The translations under genes were made by a program, and so were the position numbers. The notes beneath the pieces are model-generated. The model was not told where the DNA came from. It was given only the letters and a program-made list of their open reading frames with translations, and made no database searches. A stretch of 64,000 nucleotides of DNA from Cellulomonas sp. GTDB lineage: Bacteria; Actinomycetota; Actinomycetes; Actinomycetales; Cellulomonadaceae. Positions 25,450 through 33,043 of this stretch are shown here, piece by piece (position 1 is the first letter of the stretch; every line of letters begins with the position of its first letter). The DNA is taken from NCBI RefSeq assembly GCF_017744555.1, contig NZ_JAGIBD010000007.1, positions 159,436 through 223,435 on the forward strand, in the 5' to 3' direction.

Positions 25450-25492
25450 CTGACGGCATCCCCGGCAGCGGCTCGTTCGGGCCGAGCAACGA

Positions 25493-26179
25493 TCACCGGG
25501 TCCACACCCGCAGGGGGCCGGCCGGCTCGAAACCGATGGCGCGCGGCGCGTCGAGATCGTCGCCCGACTCGTACCCCACGAGGGGGAGCGGGCCGAGCTC
25601 GCGCCGGGCGACGACCTGCAGGTCGGACCACACGGTCACGGCGTCGGCGCGCAGGACGCGCACGTTCGACACACCGACGACCGTTCCCGCCCCGGTGCCC
25701 GAGCGGTTGAGTGCGGCGACCGCGAGCGGGCCGTGCGCGTCCGTCGCGATCAGGAGGCGGACCGCGGGGTCGTCGAGCACGGCGGCACCGACCGCGGTCG
25801 GGCCGTGAACGGCCGCCCACGTCGGCAGGGTGGCCGCGTCGACGACCCGCCACGTCAGGACGGTTCTCGTGGGACGACCCGACGGAGCGGCGCGGGTGAT
25901 CCACAGTGCCGAGAAGAGGAGCGTGAACCCGTGCGGCGTGAGGTCGAGGTCGGCGAACGAGTCCTTCACCGATGCGCCGGGTGACGAGTCGACGGCCGCG
26001 AGCACGTCGGTCGCGCGCACCCCGGCGCGGAGGGTGACGGCGTCCGGATAGGCGTCGGGGGAGCGGCGCGGCGTGGACCACAGGTCCGGCCGCGTGACCG
26101 TCGGCAGGCCGGCTGCCCGGCACACGAGGTCGCACCACGCGGCGTTGTTCGCTGCGGCTGCGACGGACGTGGCGGTCAT
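25493..26179 (-). CDS. Hypothetical protein, possibly GNAT-like
   Basis: A 228-residue protein I do not recognise with certainty. The N-terminus (WCDLVCRAAGLPTVTRPDLW) and the segment GTVVGVSNVRVL ... LGPLPLVGYESGDDLDAPRAIGFEPAGPLRVW resemble actinobacterial proteins with a distorted acetyltransferase fold. No acetyl-CoA loop is clear. ATG 26179 has GGATGGAGAG just upstream. It is convergent with the nitrilase-family gene and divergent from yidD. Confidence 0.7.
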   Translation of the reverse strand: MTATSVAAAANNAAWCDLVCRAAGLPTVTRPDLWSTPRRSPDAYPDAVTLRAGVRATDVLAAVDSSPGASVKDSFADLDLTPHGFTLLFSALWITRAAPSGRPTRTVLTWRVVDAATLPTWAAVHGPTAVGAAVLDDPAVRLLIATDAHGPLAVAALNRSGTGAGTVVGVSNVRVLRADAVTVWSDLQVVARRELGPLPLVGYESGDDLDAPRAIGFEPAGPLRVWTR

Positions 26180-26302
26180 CTCTCCATCCTGCCCACCTGC
26201 GGCGAGGCGGACGACCGACCGCGGGCCGAGATCCGCCTCGACCCGGCGGACGGCAGGCCGCACGCGTCCGCGGCTCGTCGCGCCCTCCACGCCGGCGGCA
26301 CC

Positions 26303-26308
26303 TACCGT
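26303..26308 (+). promoter_or_regulatory. -10 element of a leaderless yidD-like transcript
   Basis: TACCGT ends 6 nt before ATG 26315. Confidence 0.45.
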
Positions 26309-26314
26309 GGGGCG

Positions 26315-26605
26315 ATGGGTCGGGCCGCCGCCGTCGTCGATCGTCTCGTCGCGAGCTACCAGAGGCTCCTGTCGCCGCGGAAGGGGTGGAGCTGCGCGCA
26401 CCGGGTCGCGTACGGCGACGCATCGTGCTCGGCGGCGGTGCGAGAGCTCGTCCGTGAGCGCGGTGTCCTGCGTGCCGTCGTCCCGACCGTCGCGAGGTTC
26501 GTGGCGTGCTACCACGCGGCGGTGCTGCTCGCGCAGACGGACGTGAGCGGGGTGTGCTGCTGCGGCGGCATCCCGATCCCGTTCCGCTTCGGCTCGCGCC
26601 GCTGA
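26315..26605 (+). CDS. YidD-like membrane protein insertion efficiency factor
   Basis: A 96-residue protein with the YidD layout: amphipathic N-terminus, SYQRLLSP, and a Cys-containing loop GWSCAHRVAYGDASCSAAVRE, then a C-terminal CCCGGIPIPFRFG. YidD normally sits in rpmH-rnpA-yidD-yidC and helps insertion of inner-membrane proteins. This copy stands alone, and its loop departs from the canonical CRFxPTCSxYA pattern, so it is probably a paralogue. The CCCGG cluster at the end is notable. Confidence 0.75.
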   Translation: MGRAAAVVDRLVASYQRLLSPRKGWSCAHRVAYGDASCSAAVRELVRERGVLRAVVPTVARFVACYHAAVLLAQTDVSGVCCCGGIPIPFRFGSRR

Positions 26606-26680
26606 CGAACCCGGTCGCCGGCGGCCGTTCGTCGGCCCGGGCTTGCGTTCGAGCGCGCTCGAAGCGGCAGGGTGGCGGGC

Positions 26681-27613
26681 ATGACGGACCTGCGGCTGGC
26701 GCTCGGCACGATCCCGCTCGGCACGACGGTGGACGAGGAGGGTTCGTTCGCGATCCTCGACCGGTACGTCGAGCTCGGTGGGACGAGGATCGACACGGCG
26801 GACAACTACCCGTTCTGGCAGGACGGCTGCACGGGCGACGAGAGCGAGGCGACGATCGGCCGCTGGCTCGCCGCTCGCCGGAACCGCGACGCGGTCGTGC
26901 TCTCGACGAAGGTCGGGGCGCGCCCGCGCACGCCGGGCGACCGGACGCTCGACGACGTCGAGGGGTTGTCGGCGGCGGCGATCCGCGCGGCCGTCGCGGG
27001 GTCGCTGCGGCGGCTGGGCACCGACCGGATCGACGTGTACTGGGCGCACGTCGAGGACCGGGCGGTGCCGCTGGAGGAGACCGTCGCGGCGTTCGGGGCG
27101 CTCGTCGCGGAGGGCACGGTGGGTGAGCTCGGGGCGAGCAACCACGCGACGTGGCGGCTGGAACGGGCGCGGCGGACGGCCCGGGAGCTGGGCGTCGCAC
27201 CGTTCGCGCACGTGCAGCTGCGGCACACGTACCTGCAGCCGCGCCCGGGCGTGCGGCTCCCCGAGGGCGGGCACACGCTCGCGACGGGAGAGACGTTCGA
27301 CTACCTCGCCGCCGAGGGCGACCTGACGCTGTGGGCGTACAACACGCTGATGTTCGGCGCGTACACCCGCCCGGACAAGCCGCTGCAGGAGCTCTTCGAG
27401 CACCCCGGCACCACGGCGAGGCTGGCCGTGCTGCACGAGGTCGCGGGCGAGCTCGGGGTGTCGGCGAACCAGGTCGTGATCGCGTGGCTCGTCGCGCACG
27501 GCGTGGTGCCGATCGTCGGTGCGACGCGCGTCGAGCAGGTCGAGGACGCCGTCGCGGGCGCCAGGCTCACGCTCGACGCGGACGTGGTCGCTCGTCTGGA
27601 CGCACCCGCCTGA
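26681..27613 (+). CDS. Aldo/keto reductase
   Basis: A 310-residue (alpha/beta)8 NADPH-dependent oxidoreductase. The catalytic tetrad is visible: Asp and Tyr in RIDTADNYPFW, Lys in VVLSTKVGAR, and His in DVYWAHVED. The C-terminal VVPIVGATRVEQVEDAV binds the cofactor 2'-phosphate side. ATG 26681 is preferred (CAGGGT 7 nt upstream) over GTG 26672. Substrate is unknown; sequence details (long PGDRTLDDVEG insert) fit the YajO/Tas-like sugar or aldehyde reductase branch. Confidence 0.92.
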   Translation: MTDLRLALGTIPLGTTVDEEGSFAILDRYVELGGTRIDTADNYPFWQDGCTGDESEATIGRWLAARRNRDAVVLSTKVGARPRTPGDRTLDDVEGLSAAAIRAAVAGSLRRLGTDRIDVYWAHVEDRAVPLEETVAAFGALVAEGTVGELGASNHATWRLERARRTARELGVAPFAHVQLRHTYLQPRPGVRLPEGGHTLATGETFDYLAAEGDLTLWAYNTLMFGAYTRPDKPLQELFEHPGTTARLAVLHEVAGELGVSANQVVIAWLVAHGVVPIVGATRVEQVEDAVAGARLTLDADVVARLDAPA

Positions 27614-27622
27614 CGTCGGGCC

Positions 27623-28012
27623 TCATGCCTTGGCGGCGATGAGCTGGATCAGGTTGCCGCACGTGTCGTCGAGCACCGCGACCACCGCGGGACCGATGTC
27701 GGTGGGGGGCTGCGTGAACGTGACGCCGAGCGCGGTGAGGCGGGCGTGCTCGGCCTCGACGTCGTCGACGGCGAACTGGGCCAGCGGGATGCCGTCCTCG
27801 ACGAGGGCGTCCCGGTAGGGCTTGACCGCGGGGTGTCCGGACGGCTCGAGCAGCAGCTCGGGGCCGTCGGGGGAGTCGGGTGAGACGACGGTGAGCCAGG
27901 CGTCGTCGCCGAGCGGGATGTCGTGGCGCTTCACGAAGCCGAGGACGTCGGTGTAGAACGCGAGCGCGGCGCGCTGGTCGTCGACGTAGATGCTCGTCAG
28001 CTGGATCCTCAT
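27623..28012 (-). CDS. VOC (glyoxalase/bleomycin-resistance fold) protein
   Basis: A 129-residue vicinal-oxygen-chelate protein with two beta-alpha-beta-beta-beta modules (MRIQLTSIYVDDQRAALAFY and AQFAVDDVEAEHARLTALG) and the typical ending DDTCGNLIQLI. The metal-binding Glu/His positions cannot be fixed without alignment. Its ATG overlaps the stop of the upstream ArsR gene by 4 nt, so it is the regulated partner in a two-gene operon. Confidence 0.92.
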   Translation of the reverse strand: MRIQLTSIYVDDQRAALAFYTDVLGFVKRHDIPLGDDAWLTVVSPDSPDGPELLLEPSGHPAVKPYRDALVEDGIPLAQFAVDDVEAEHARLTALGVTFTQPPTDIGPAVVAVLDDTCGNLIQLIAAKA

Positions 28013-28293
28013 GGGTCGGCCTTCCGGGTGTTGGGCCACCGGCGGGCGATGGCCTCGAGCGGAGTCGGGTCGAAGTGGTGGAGCTTGGTGCGGCCGCGTC
28101 GTTCGCTCGTCACGAGGCCGGCGTCCTCCAGCACCGCGAGGTGCTGGGAGATGGCCTGCCGGGTCGACCCGATGCCGTGCCGCATCGTGAGGGTCGAGCA
28201 GATCTCGAACAGCGTCTGGCCGTTGCGGACGGCGAGCTCGTCGAGGATCAGGCGACGGGTCTCGTCGTCGAGCGCCTTGAACACGTCTGGCAC
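28009..28293 (-). CDS. ArsR/SmtB-like helix-turn-helix repressor
   Basis: A 94-residue winged-helix protein (VPDVFKALDDETRRLILDEL ... STRQAISQHLAVLEDAGLV). It has no metal-binding Cys motif, so it belongs to the metal-independent ArsR branch that is usually paired with VOC or SRPBCC proteins. GTG 28293 is chosen because TATCGT lies 6 nt upstream; the frame extends 19 codons further. It presumably represses itself and the VOC gene through the palindrome upstream. Confidence 0.9.
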   Translation of the reverse strand: MPDVFKALDDETRRLILDELAVRNGQTLFEICSTLTMRHGIGSTRQAISQHLAVLEDAGLVTSERRGRTKLHHFDPTPLEAIARRWPNTRKADP

Positions 28294-28299
28294 GTCACC

Positions 28300-28326
28300 A
28301 CGATAGGCAAGTATTGGCTTGCATAT
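28300..28326 (-). promoter_or_regulatory. arsR-VOC promoter and palindromic operator
   Basis: The -10 TATCGT (28300-28305, minus strand) lies 6 nt before the arsR start. Overlapping it is an imperfect palindrome, ATA-n-GCAAG-N6-CTTGC-n-TAT (28303-28326). A repressor bound there would cover the -10. Confidence 0.6.
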
Positions 28327-28478
28327 CAACCCTCGTTCGGACGCGTCCACACCCGGTTCGCGGTGCGAGCCTCAACAGGGGCAGGCAGGGGGCGGGACCA
28401 AGGTCCGGGGTGGCGCCGCACCTCGTGCCTAGCGTGACAAGTGCGCCGACGCGGGTGCGTGGCGCCGAGGAGGTACGC

Positions 28479-29654
28479 ATGGACCGCGCGGGGACCGAGC
28501 AGAGGCAGAGCCGCGGCGGGCCGGTGCGGCGGCTGCACCACGACACCTCCGACCGCCCGTTCATCGTCATCTGGGAGGTCACGCGGGCATGTGCGCTCGC
28601 GTGCCGGCACTGCCGCGCCGACGCGATCCCCGGCCGGGACCCCCGCGAGCTCACGACGGCGGAGGGCTTCCGGCTGCTGGACGAGCTCGCGTCGTTCGGG
28701 ACGCCGCGGCCGCTCGTCGTCCTCACGGGCGGGGACCCGTTCGAGCGGCCCGACCTCGCCGAGCTCGTCCGGTACGGGACCGCCGCCGGGCTGAGCGTGT
28801 CGCTGTCGCCGTCGGTGACGCCCCGGCTGACGCGGGACGTGCTCGCCGAGCTGCGCGACGCCGGCGCGAAGGCGGTGTCGATCTCGCTCGACGGTGCCGA
28901 GGCGGCGACGCACGACGCGTTCCGGGGCGTGCCGGGCGTGTTCGACGACACCCTCGCAGCTCTCGACGCGGTCCGGGACGTCGGCCTGCGCCTGCAGGTC
29001 AACACGACCGTCACCGCTGGGAACGTGCACGAGCTGCCGCACGTCCTGCGCCGCGTGCTCGACGCGCGGGTGTCGCTGTGGAGCGTCTTCTTCCTCGTCC
29101 CGACCGGGCGCGGGCAGGGGCTCGGGGCGCTGTCCGCGGACGACGAGGAGGACGTGCTGCACTGGCTGCACGAGGTGTCCGACCTGGTGCCCGTGAAGGC
29201 GACCGAGGCGGCGCACCACCGGCGCGTGGCCGTGCAACGTGCGACGGCCGACGACCTCGACGCGGAGCTGCCGCCCGGTCCGCTGCGTCGGCTCCTGCGA
29301 GCCGAGACGGCGGTCGCGCTCGCAGGCGGGCAGTTCGCGCGGCGCCCGCCCCGACCGCCGATGGACGTCGGGTCGGGGCGGGGGTTCGCGTTCGTCGACC
29401 ACGTCGGTGACGTGTACCCGAGCGGCTTCCTGCCCGTCGTGGCCGGGTCCGTGCGCGACGCTCCGTTCCCCGACGTGTACCGGACGTCGCCCGTGCTCAC
29501 GTCGCTGCGCGACCCCGACGCCCTGCACGGCCGGTGCGGCCGGTGCGAGTTCCGGGGCGTGTGCGGCGGGTCCCGCTCGCAGGCGTACGCCCGCACGGGC
29601 GACCCGCTCGCGGAGGACCCGAGCTGCGCGTGGGAGCCGGCGCCGAGCCACTGA
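28479..29654 (+). CDS. Radical SAM/SPASM enzyme, TIGR04053-like
   Basis: A 391-residue radical SAM protein with the SAM-cluster motif CALACRHC (Cys38, Cys42, Cys45), the GG-E-like stretch LTGGDPFERPDL, and a C-terminal SPASM-type auxiliary cluster region (CGRCEFRGVCGGSRSQAYA ... PSCAW). This architecture is shared with PqqE, AhbD and mycofactocin MftC relatives; the IWEVTRACALACRHC start and FARRP...GFAFVDHVGDVYPSGFLP segment fit the TIGR04053 group. ATG 28479 has GAGGAGG 5 nt upstream. No precursor peptide or heme gene is adjacent, so the substrate stays open. Confidence 0.88.
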   Translation: MDRAGTEQRQSRGGPVRRLHHDTSDRPFIVIWEVTRACALACRHCRADAIPGRDPRELTTAEGFRLLDELASFGTPRPLVVLTGGDPFERPDLAELVRYGTAAGLSVSLSPSVTPRLTRDVLAELRDAGAKAVSISLDGAEAATHDAFRGVPGVFDDTLAALDAVRDVGLRLQVNTTVTAGNVHELPHVLRRVLDARVSLWSVFFLVPTGRGQGLGALSADDEEDVLHWLHEVSDLVPVKATEAAHHRRVAVQRATADDLDAELPPGPLRRLLRAETAVALAGGQFARRPPRPPMDVGSGRGFAFVDHVGDVYPSGFLPVVAGSVRDAPFPDVYRTSPVLTSLRDPDALHGRCGRCEFRGVCGGSRSQAYARTGDPLAEDPSCAWEPAPSH

Positions 29655-29677
29655 CGAGGGCCGGTCGTCCCGGGGCG

Positions 29678-31069
29678 CTAGACGACCAGCCCCAGCAGCA
29701 GCACGAGGACCAGGGCGGTCACGGACAGCACGGTCTCCATCACGGACCACGTCTTGAACGTCTGCCCGACGGTCATGCCGAAGTACTCCTTGACCAGCCA
29801 GAACCCCGCGTCGTTCACGTGGCTGAAGAACACCGACCCGGCGCCGATGGCGAGCACGAGGAGCGCGACGTGCGTCGCCGACAGGTCGGCGGCGAGCGGG
29901 GCGACGAGGCCGGCGGCGGTGATGGTGGCAACCGTCGCCGAGCCCGTCGCCAGCCGGATGAGGACCGCGACCAGCCAGCCGGCCAGCAGCGGCGAGATGG
30001 GCGCGTCGGCGAGGCTCTTGCCGATCACGTCGCCGATGCCCGAGTCGACGAGCGTCTGCTTGAACCCGCCGCCCGCGCCGACGATCAGCAGGATGCCCGC
30101 GATGGGCAGGAACGACGCGCCGACGAGCGCGCTGACCTCGTCGCGCGAGCGCCCGAGGGCCGTGCCGAACGCGACGAGCGCGACGAGCGACGTGATGAGC
30201 AGCGCGACGAGCGGCGTGCCGAGGAACAGGAGGAACGTGCCGACCGGGGTGTCGTCGAACCCGATGCTCTCGTCGATGGTCCGCGCCAGCATGAGGACGA
30301 CCGGCAGCAGCACCACGGTGAGCGCGGTCGCGAACGCGGGTCGCCTCGCGCCCTCGTCCTGACGGGCCTCGCCCAGCAGGGACTCCGGCGGGGGCAGCGG
30401 AACCCAGCGGTTCATCGGCTTGGCGAGCAGGGGACCGCTGATCGCGACGGTCGGGATCGCGACGAGCAGCCCGAGGCCCAGCGTGAGGCCGAGGTTCGCG
30501 TTCAGGGCGTCGATCGCGATGAGCGGCCCGGGGTGCGGCGGCACGAGCCCGTGCAGCGCGGACAGGCCCGCGAGCGCCGGGATGCCGACGAGGATCAGGG
30601 AGATCCGCGACCGGTGCGCGACGAGCATGACGATGGGGATGAGCAGGACGACGCCGACCTCGAAGAAGAGCGGGATCCCGATGATGAACGCGATGAGCGC
30701 CATCGCCCACGGCAGCCGCTGCACGGGCGTGCGGTTCAGGATCGTGTCGACGATCTGGTCGGCGCCGCCGCTGTCGATGAGCAGCTTGCCGATGATCGCA
30801 CCGAGCGCGATGAGCACGCCGACGCCCGCGACGGTCGTGCCGAGCCCGGCGCTGAAGCTCGTGAACGCGTCCGGGTAGGGGATGCCGGCGGCGACGGCCA
30901 GCACGCCGGACCCGATGGTGAGCGCGAGGAACGGGTGCAGCTTGAGCGCGACGATGAGCAGGACGATCGTCGCGATGCCGATGATCGCGGCGACGATCAG
31001 CCGGGTCTCGCTCACGTCCGGCTTGTCGGCGGCGAGCAGTCCGAGCGCTCCGAGCCTCGTGGCGATCAC
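29678..31069 (-). CDS. Gluconate:H+ symporter, GntP family
   Basis: A 463-residue permease with about 12-14 hydrophobic helices. GntP landmarks: LKLHPFLALTIGSG, GIPLFFEVGVVLLIPI, ALHGLVPPHPGPLIAIDAL, ATGSATVATITAAGLV and HVNDAGFWLVKEYFGM. It imports gluconate or a related sugar acid. Its GTG overlaps the stop of the upstream kinase gene (GTGA), which ties the pair into one operon. Confidence 0.95.
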   Translation of the reverse strand: MIATRLGALGLLAADKPDVSETRLIVAAIIGIATIVLLIVALKLHPFLALTIGSGVLAVAAGIPYPDAFTSFSAGLGTTVAGVGVLIALGAIIGKLLIDSGGADQIVDTILNRTPVQRLPWAMALIAFIIGIPLFFEVGVVLLIPIVMLVAHRSRISLILVGIPALAGLSALHGLVPPHPGPLIAIDALNANLGLTLGLGLLVAIPTVAISGPLLAKPMNRWVPLPPPESLLGEARQDEGARRPAFATALTVVLLPVVLMLARTIDESIGFDDTPVGTFLLFLGTPLVALLITSLVALVAFGTALGRSRDEVSALVGASFLPIAGILLIVGAGGGFKQTLVDSGIGDVIGKSLADAPISPLLAGWLVAVLIRLATGSATVATITAAGLVAPLAADLSATHVALLVLAIGAGSVFFSHVNDAGFWLVKEYFGMTVGQTFKTWSVMETVLSVTALVLVLLLGLVV

Positions 31070-31590
31070 GGCCGCACCTCCCGGTCGTGCGCGAGCGCGT
31101 CGAGGACCCGGTCGGCGACCTCGTCGGGCGGTACGTCGACCGCGACGACGAACCCGTCCTCCGCGTCGGTGAGCGGCTCGAGCGTGCGGTACTGCGACGG
31201 CAGCAGCTCGGGCGGCATGAAGTGCCCGGTGCGGGCCTCCATCCGGTCGCCGATGAGGGCCTCGGGCGCGGCCAGGTGCGCGAACCGCACGCGCCCCTCG
31301 GCCTCCCGCAGCACGTCGCGGTAGGCGACCTTGAGCGCCGAGCACGTGACGACCGTGCTGCGGCCGGCGCGGGCGTGCGCGGTGAGCCAGTCGCGGATGG
31401 CGCGCAGCCACGGCCAGCGGTCCTCGTCGACGAGCGGCGTGCCGGCGGCCATCTTCGCGACGTTCTCGGGCGGGTGGAACTCGTCGGCCTCGCCGAGCGG
31501 TCGGTCCAGTCGTGCCGCGAGGATGCGGGCGACGGTCGTCTTGCCCGAGCCTGCGACTCCCATGACCACCACGTGCTCGACGTCGCCCAC
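31066..31590 (-). CDS. gntK: Gluconokinase
   Basis: A 174-residue GntK-type kinase: P-loop GVAGSGKTT, EADEFHPPENVAKMAAGTPL, DEDRWPWL, STVVTCSALKVAYRDVLR and GHFMPPELLPSQYRTLEPL. It phosphorylates gluconate to 6-phosphogluconate for the pentose phosphate pathway. A GGGAGC ribosome site precedes the GTG start. First gene of the gntK-gntP pair. No GntR-type regulator is next to it. Confidence 0.96.
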   Translation of the reverse strand: MGDVEHVVVMGVAGSGKTTVARILAARLDRPLGEADEFHPPENVAKMAAGTPLVDEDRWPWLRAIRDWLTAHARAGRSTVVTCSALKVAYRDVLREAEGRVRFAHLAAPEALIGDRMEARTGHFMPPELLPSQYRTLEPLTDAEDGFVVAVDVPPDEVADRVLDALAHDREVRP

Positions 31591-31721
31591 GTCCGCTCCC
31601 TGCCCGCCGGCGCAGCGGGGCGCGGCGGTGTCGGTCTTCCGGTCCGGCCCGTCGTCCCGAGCCGGTGGTCACGTCGAGCGTGGCACCGGCCGTCCACGGT
31701 CGCACCCGGGCGACGACCGAG

Positions 31722-32186
31722 TCAGGACACCAGCGGGGTCAGCTGGATGACGGGCATCTCGCGGTCCGTCTTCGTCTGGTAGGCCGCGAACCGGTCCGCC
31801 TCCGTCGTGATGGCGGCCCACGCCTCGTCGCGGGCGGCGCCGTGGAGCTGCCGGGCCGTCACGCGCAGGACGCGGCCGGCCGCCTCGATCCGCACGTCGT
31901 CGGGGTGGGCCGCGAGGTTGTGGTACCACGCGGGGTTCCGGGCGCCGCCGTTGGCGGAGGCGACGATCAGCCAGCTGCCGTCGGGACGGGCGAACCCCCG
32001 CACGGGTGTGCTGCGTTCGACGCCGCTGCGCGCGCCGATCGTCGTGAGGACCAGGAGCCCACCCATGAGGTCGCCCCGCTTGCGCCGCGTCCGGTTGACC
32101 ATCACCCGGGTCATCAGGCGTCCCACGGGGCCTGAGCTGCGGGGCTGGAAGGCGCCGCGGGTGCCGTTCGGGGTGTCGAAGCTCAT
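31722..32186 (-). CDS. F420/deazaflavin-dependent oxidoreductase (DDN family)
   Basis: A 154-residue protein of the nitroreductase/deazaflavin family (TIGR00026-like). Landmarks are LLVLTTIGARSGVERSTPV, WLIVASANGGARNPAWYHNLAAHPDDVRIE and AAYQTKTDREMPVIQLTPL. Members bind F420 and reduce quinones or xenobiotics near the membrane. ATG 32186 has GGAGG directly upstream. It stands alone between gntK and a small unknown gene. Confidence 0.93.
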   Translation of the reverse strand: MSFDTPNGTRGAFQPRSSGPVGRLMTRVMVNRTRRKRGDLMGGLLVLTTIGARSGVERSTPVRGFARPDGSWLIVASANGGARNPAWYHNLAAHPDDVRIEAAGRVLRVTARQLHGAARDEAWAAITTEADRFAAYQTKTDREMPVIQLTPLVS

Positions 32187-32286
32187 GGGTCCTCCATCGG
32201 TGCGTCGGTGGGACCGATCAGACACCCCGCCGGGCCTGTCGCGCACCGTGCCGCAGGAGGGCGCATCCCCCTGCCGAAGGACGAGG

Positions 32287-32631
32287 TCAGCGGCGGGGGC
32301 GCCGCCACGCGAGCATCACGTGCAGGTCGCGCTGCCCCGGCGGGCCGGACAGCACGCCGCGGGCGACGGCGGCGACGCCGAGCTGCTCGCACTCCCACAG
32401 GTCGAAGTCGACGGTCCGCGACCAGGCGGGGGACAGGTAGCCGAGGACCACCGGCCCGCTGGTCACCTGCACGAGCGCCCGGTCGACGCGCGAGAGGACC
32501 ACGGGGAACCGGACGGCGTGCCGCGGCGCGTCGTCGGGCAGCGTCGTCTCGGTGAAGCCGAGGACCCGGACGCACACGTGACCGCCACCGACGGGCACCT
32601 CGCGGGTGCGTCCGATGCGGTCGACGTCCAT
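32287..32631 (-). CDS. Hypothetical protein, 114 aa
   Basis: A 114-residue protein of mostly beta character (VGGGHVCVRVLGF, PVVLSRVDRALVQVTSGPVVLGYLSPAW, RDLHVMLAW). I do not recognise the family. The start is supported by a TACCGT hexamer 6 nt before ATG 32631, and the codon pattern is that of a real gene. It follows a small SAP/Rho-N-type gene in the same direction. Confidence 0.62.
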   Translation of the reverse strand: MDVDRIGRTREVPVGGGHVCVRVLGFTETTLPDDAPRHAVRFPVVLSRVDRALVQVTSGPVVLGYLSPAWSRTVDFDLWECEQLGVAAVARGVLSGPPGQRDLHVMLAWRRPRR

Positions 32632-32637
32632 GCGCGG

Positions 32638-32643
32638 ACGGTA
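32638..32643 (-). promoter_or_regulatory. -10 element of a leaderless transcript
   Basis: TACCGT on the minus strand ends 6 nt before the start of the 114-residue hypothetical gene. Confidence 0.45.
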
Positions 32644-32657
32644 GTCGCGCCCCTCGC

Positions 32658-32927
32658 TCAGTGCGACCTCAGCGCGTCGACGAGCTGGCTCTTGTTCATC
32701 GAGGACCGGCCCTCGATCCCGATCTCGGACGCGCGCTTGCGCAGGTCGGTGACGGTCCAGTCGTCGTAGGAGCCGGAGCGGCCGCCCTTGGCGCCGACCG
32801 CGGAGCGTCCCCGGGCCGCCGCCGCGTTGGCGATGCGGGCCGACTTCTCCTTGCTGTTTCCCTCGTCGCGGAGCTCCTCGTACAGCTCCTTGTCCTTGAC
32901 GCTCGGTCCAGGGTCTCGTCCGGGCAC
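32658..32927 (-). CDS. Small DUF7218/Rho-N-like (SAP-type) DNA-binding protein
   Basis: An 89-residue protein. The first half (KDKELYEELRDEGNSKEKSARIANAAAA) is the charged helix of DUF7218-type proteins, often annotated as plasmid stabilization or Rho-N proteins. The second half (WTVTDLRKRASEIGIEGRSSMNKSQLVDALR) is a SAP/Rho N-terminal helix-extended loop-helix that binds nucleic acid. GTG 32927 has AGGAGGAGG upstream. A stress-linked chromosomal role is common for this class but not proven. Confidence 0.85.
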   Translation of the reverse strand: MPGRDPGPSVKDKELYEELRDEGNSKEKSARIANAAAARGRSAVGAKGGRSGSYDDWTVTDLRKRASEIGIEGRSSMNKSQLVDALRSH

Positions 32928-33043
32928 GGCGAGCCTCCTCCTGGTCGCTCACGGCTGCGGCGCCTGCTTCGCCGTCCGAGGTCCATGCTGCGTCCGCCGT
33001 CGCGGGACCGCATCCGAGCCGCCCGACCGCCCCGCGCGCGGCG

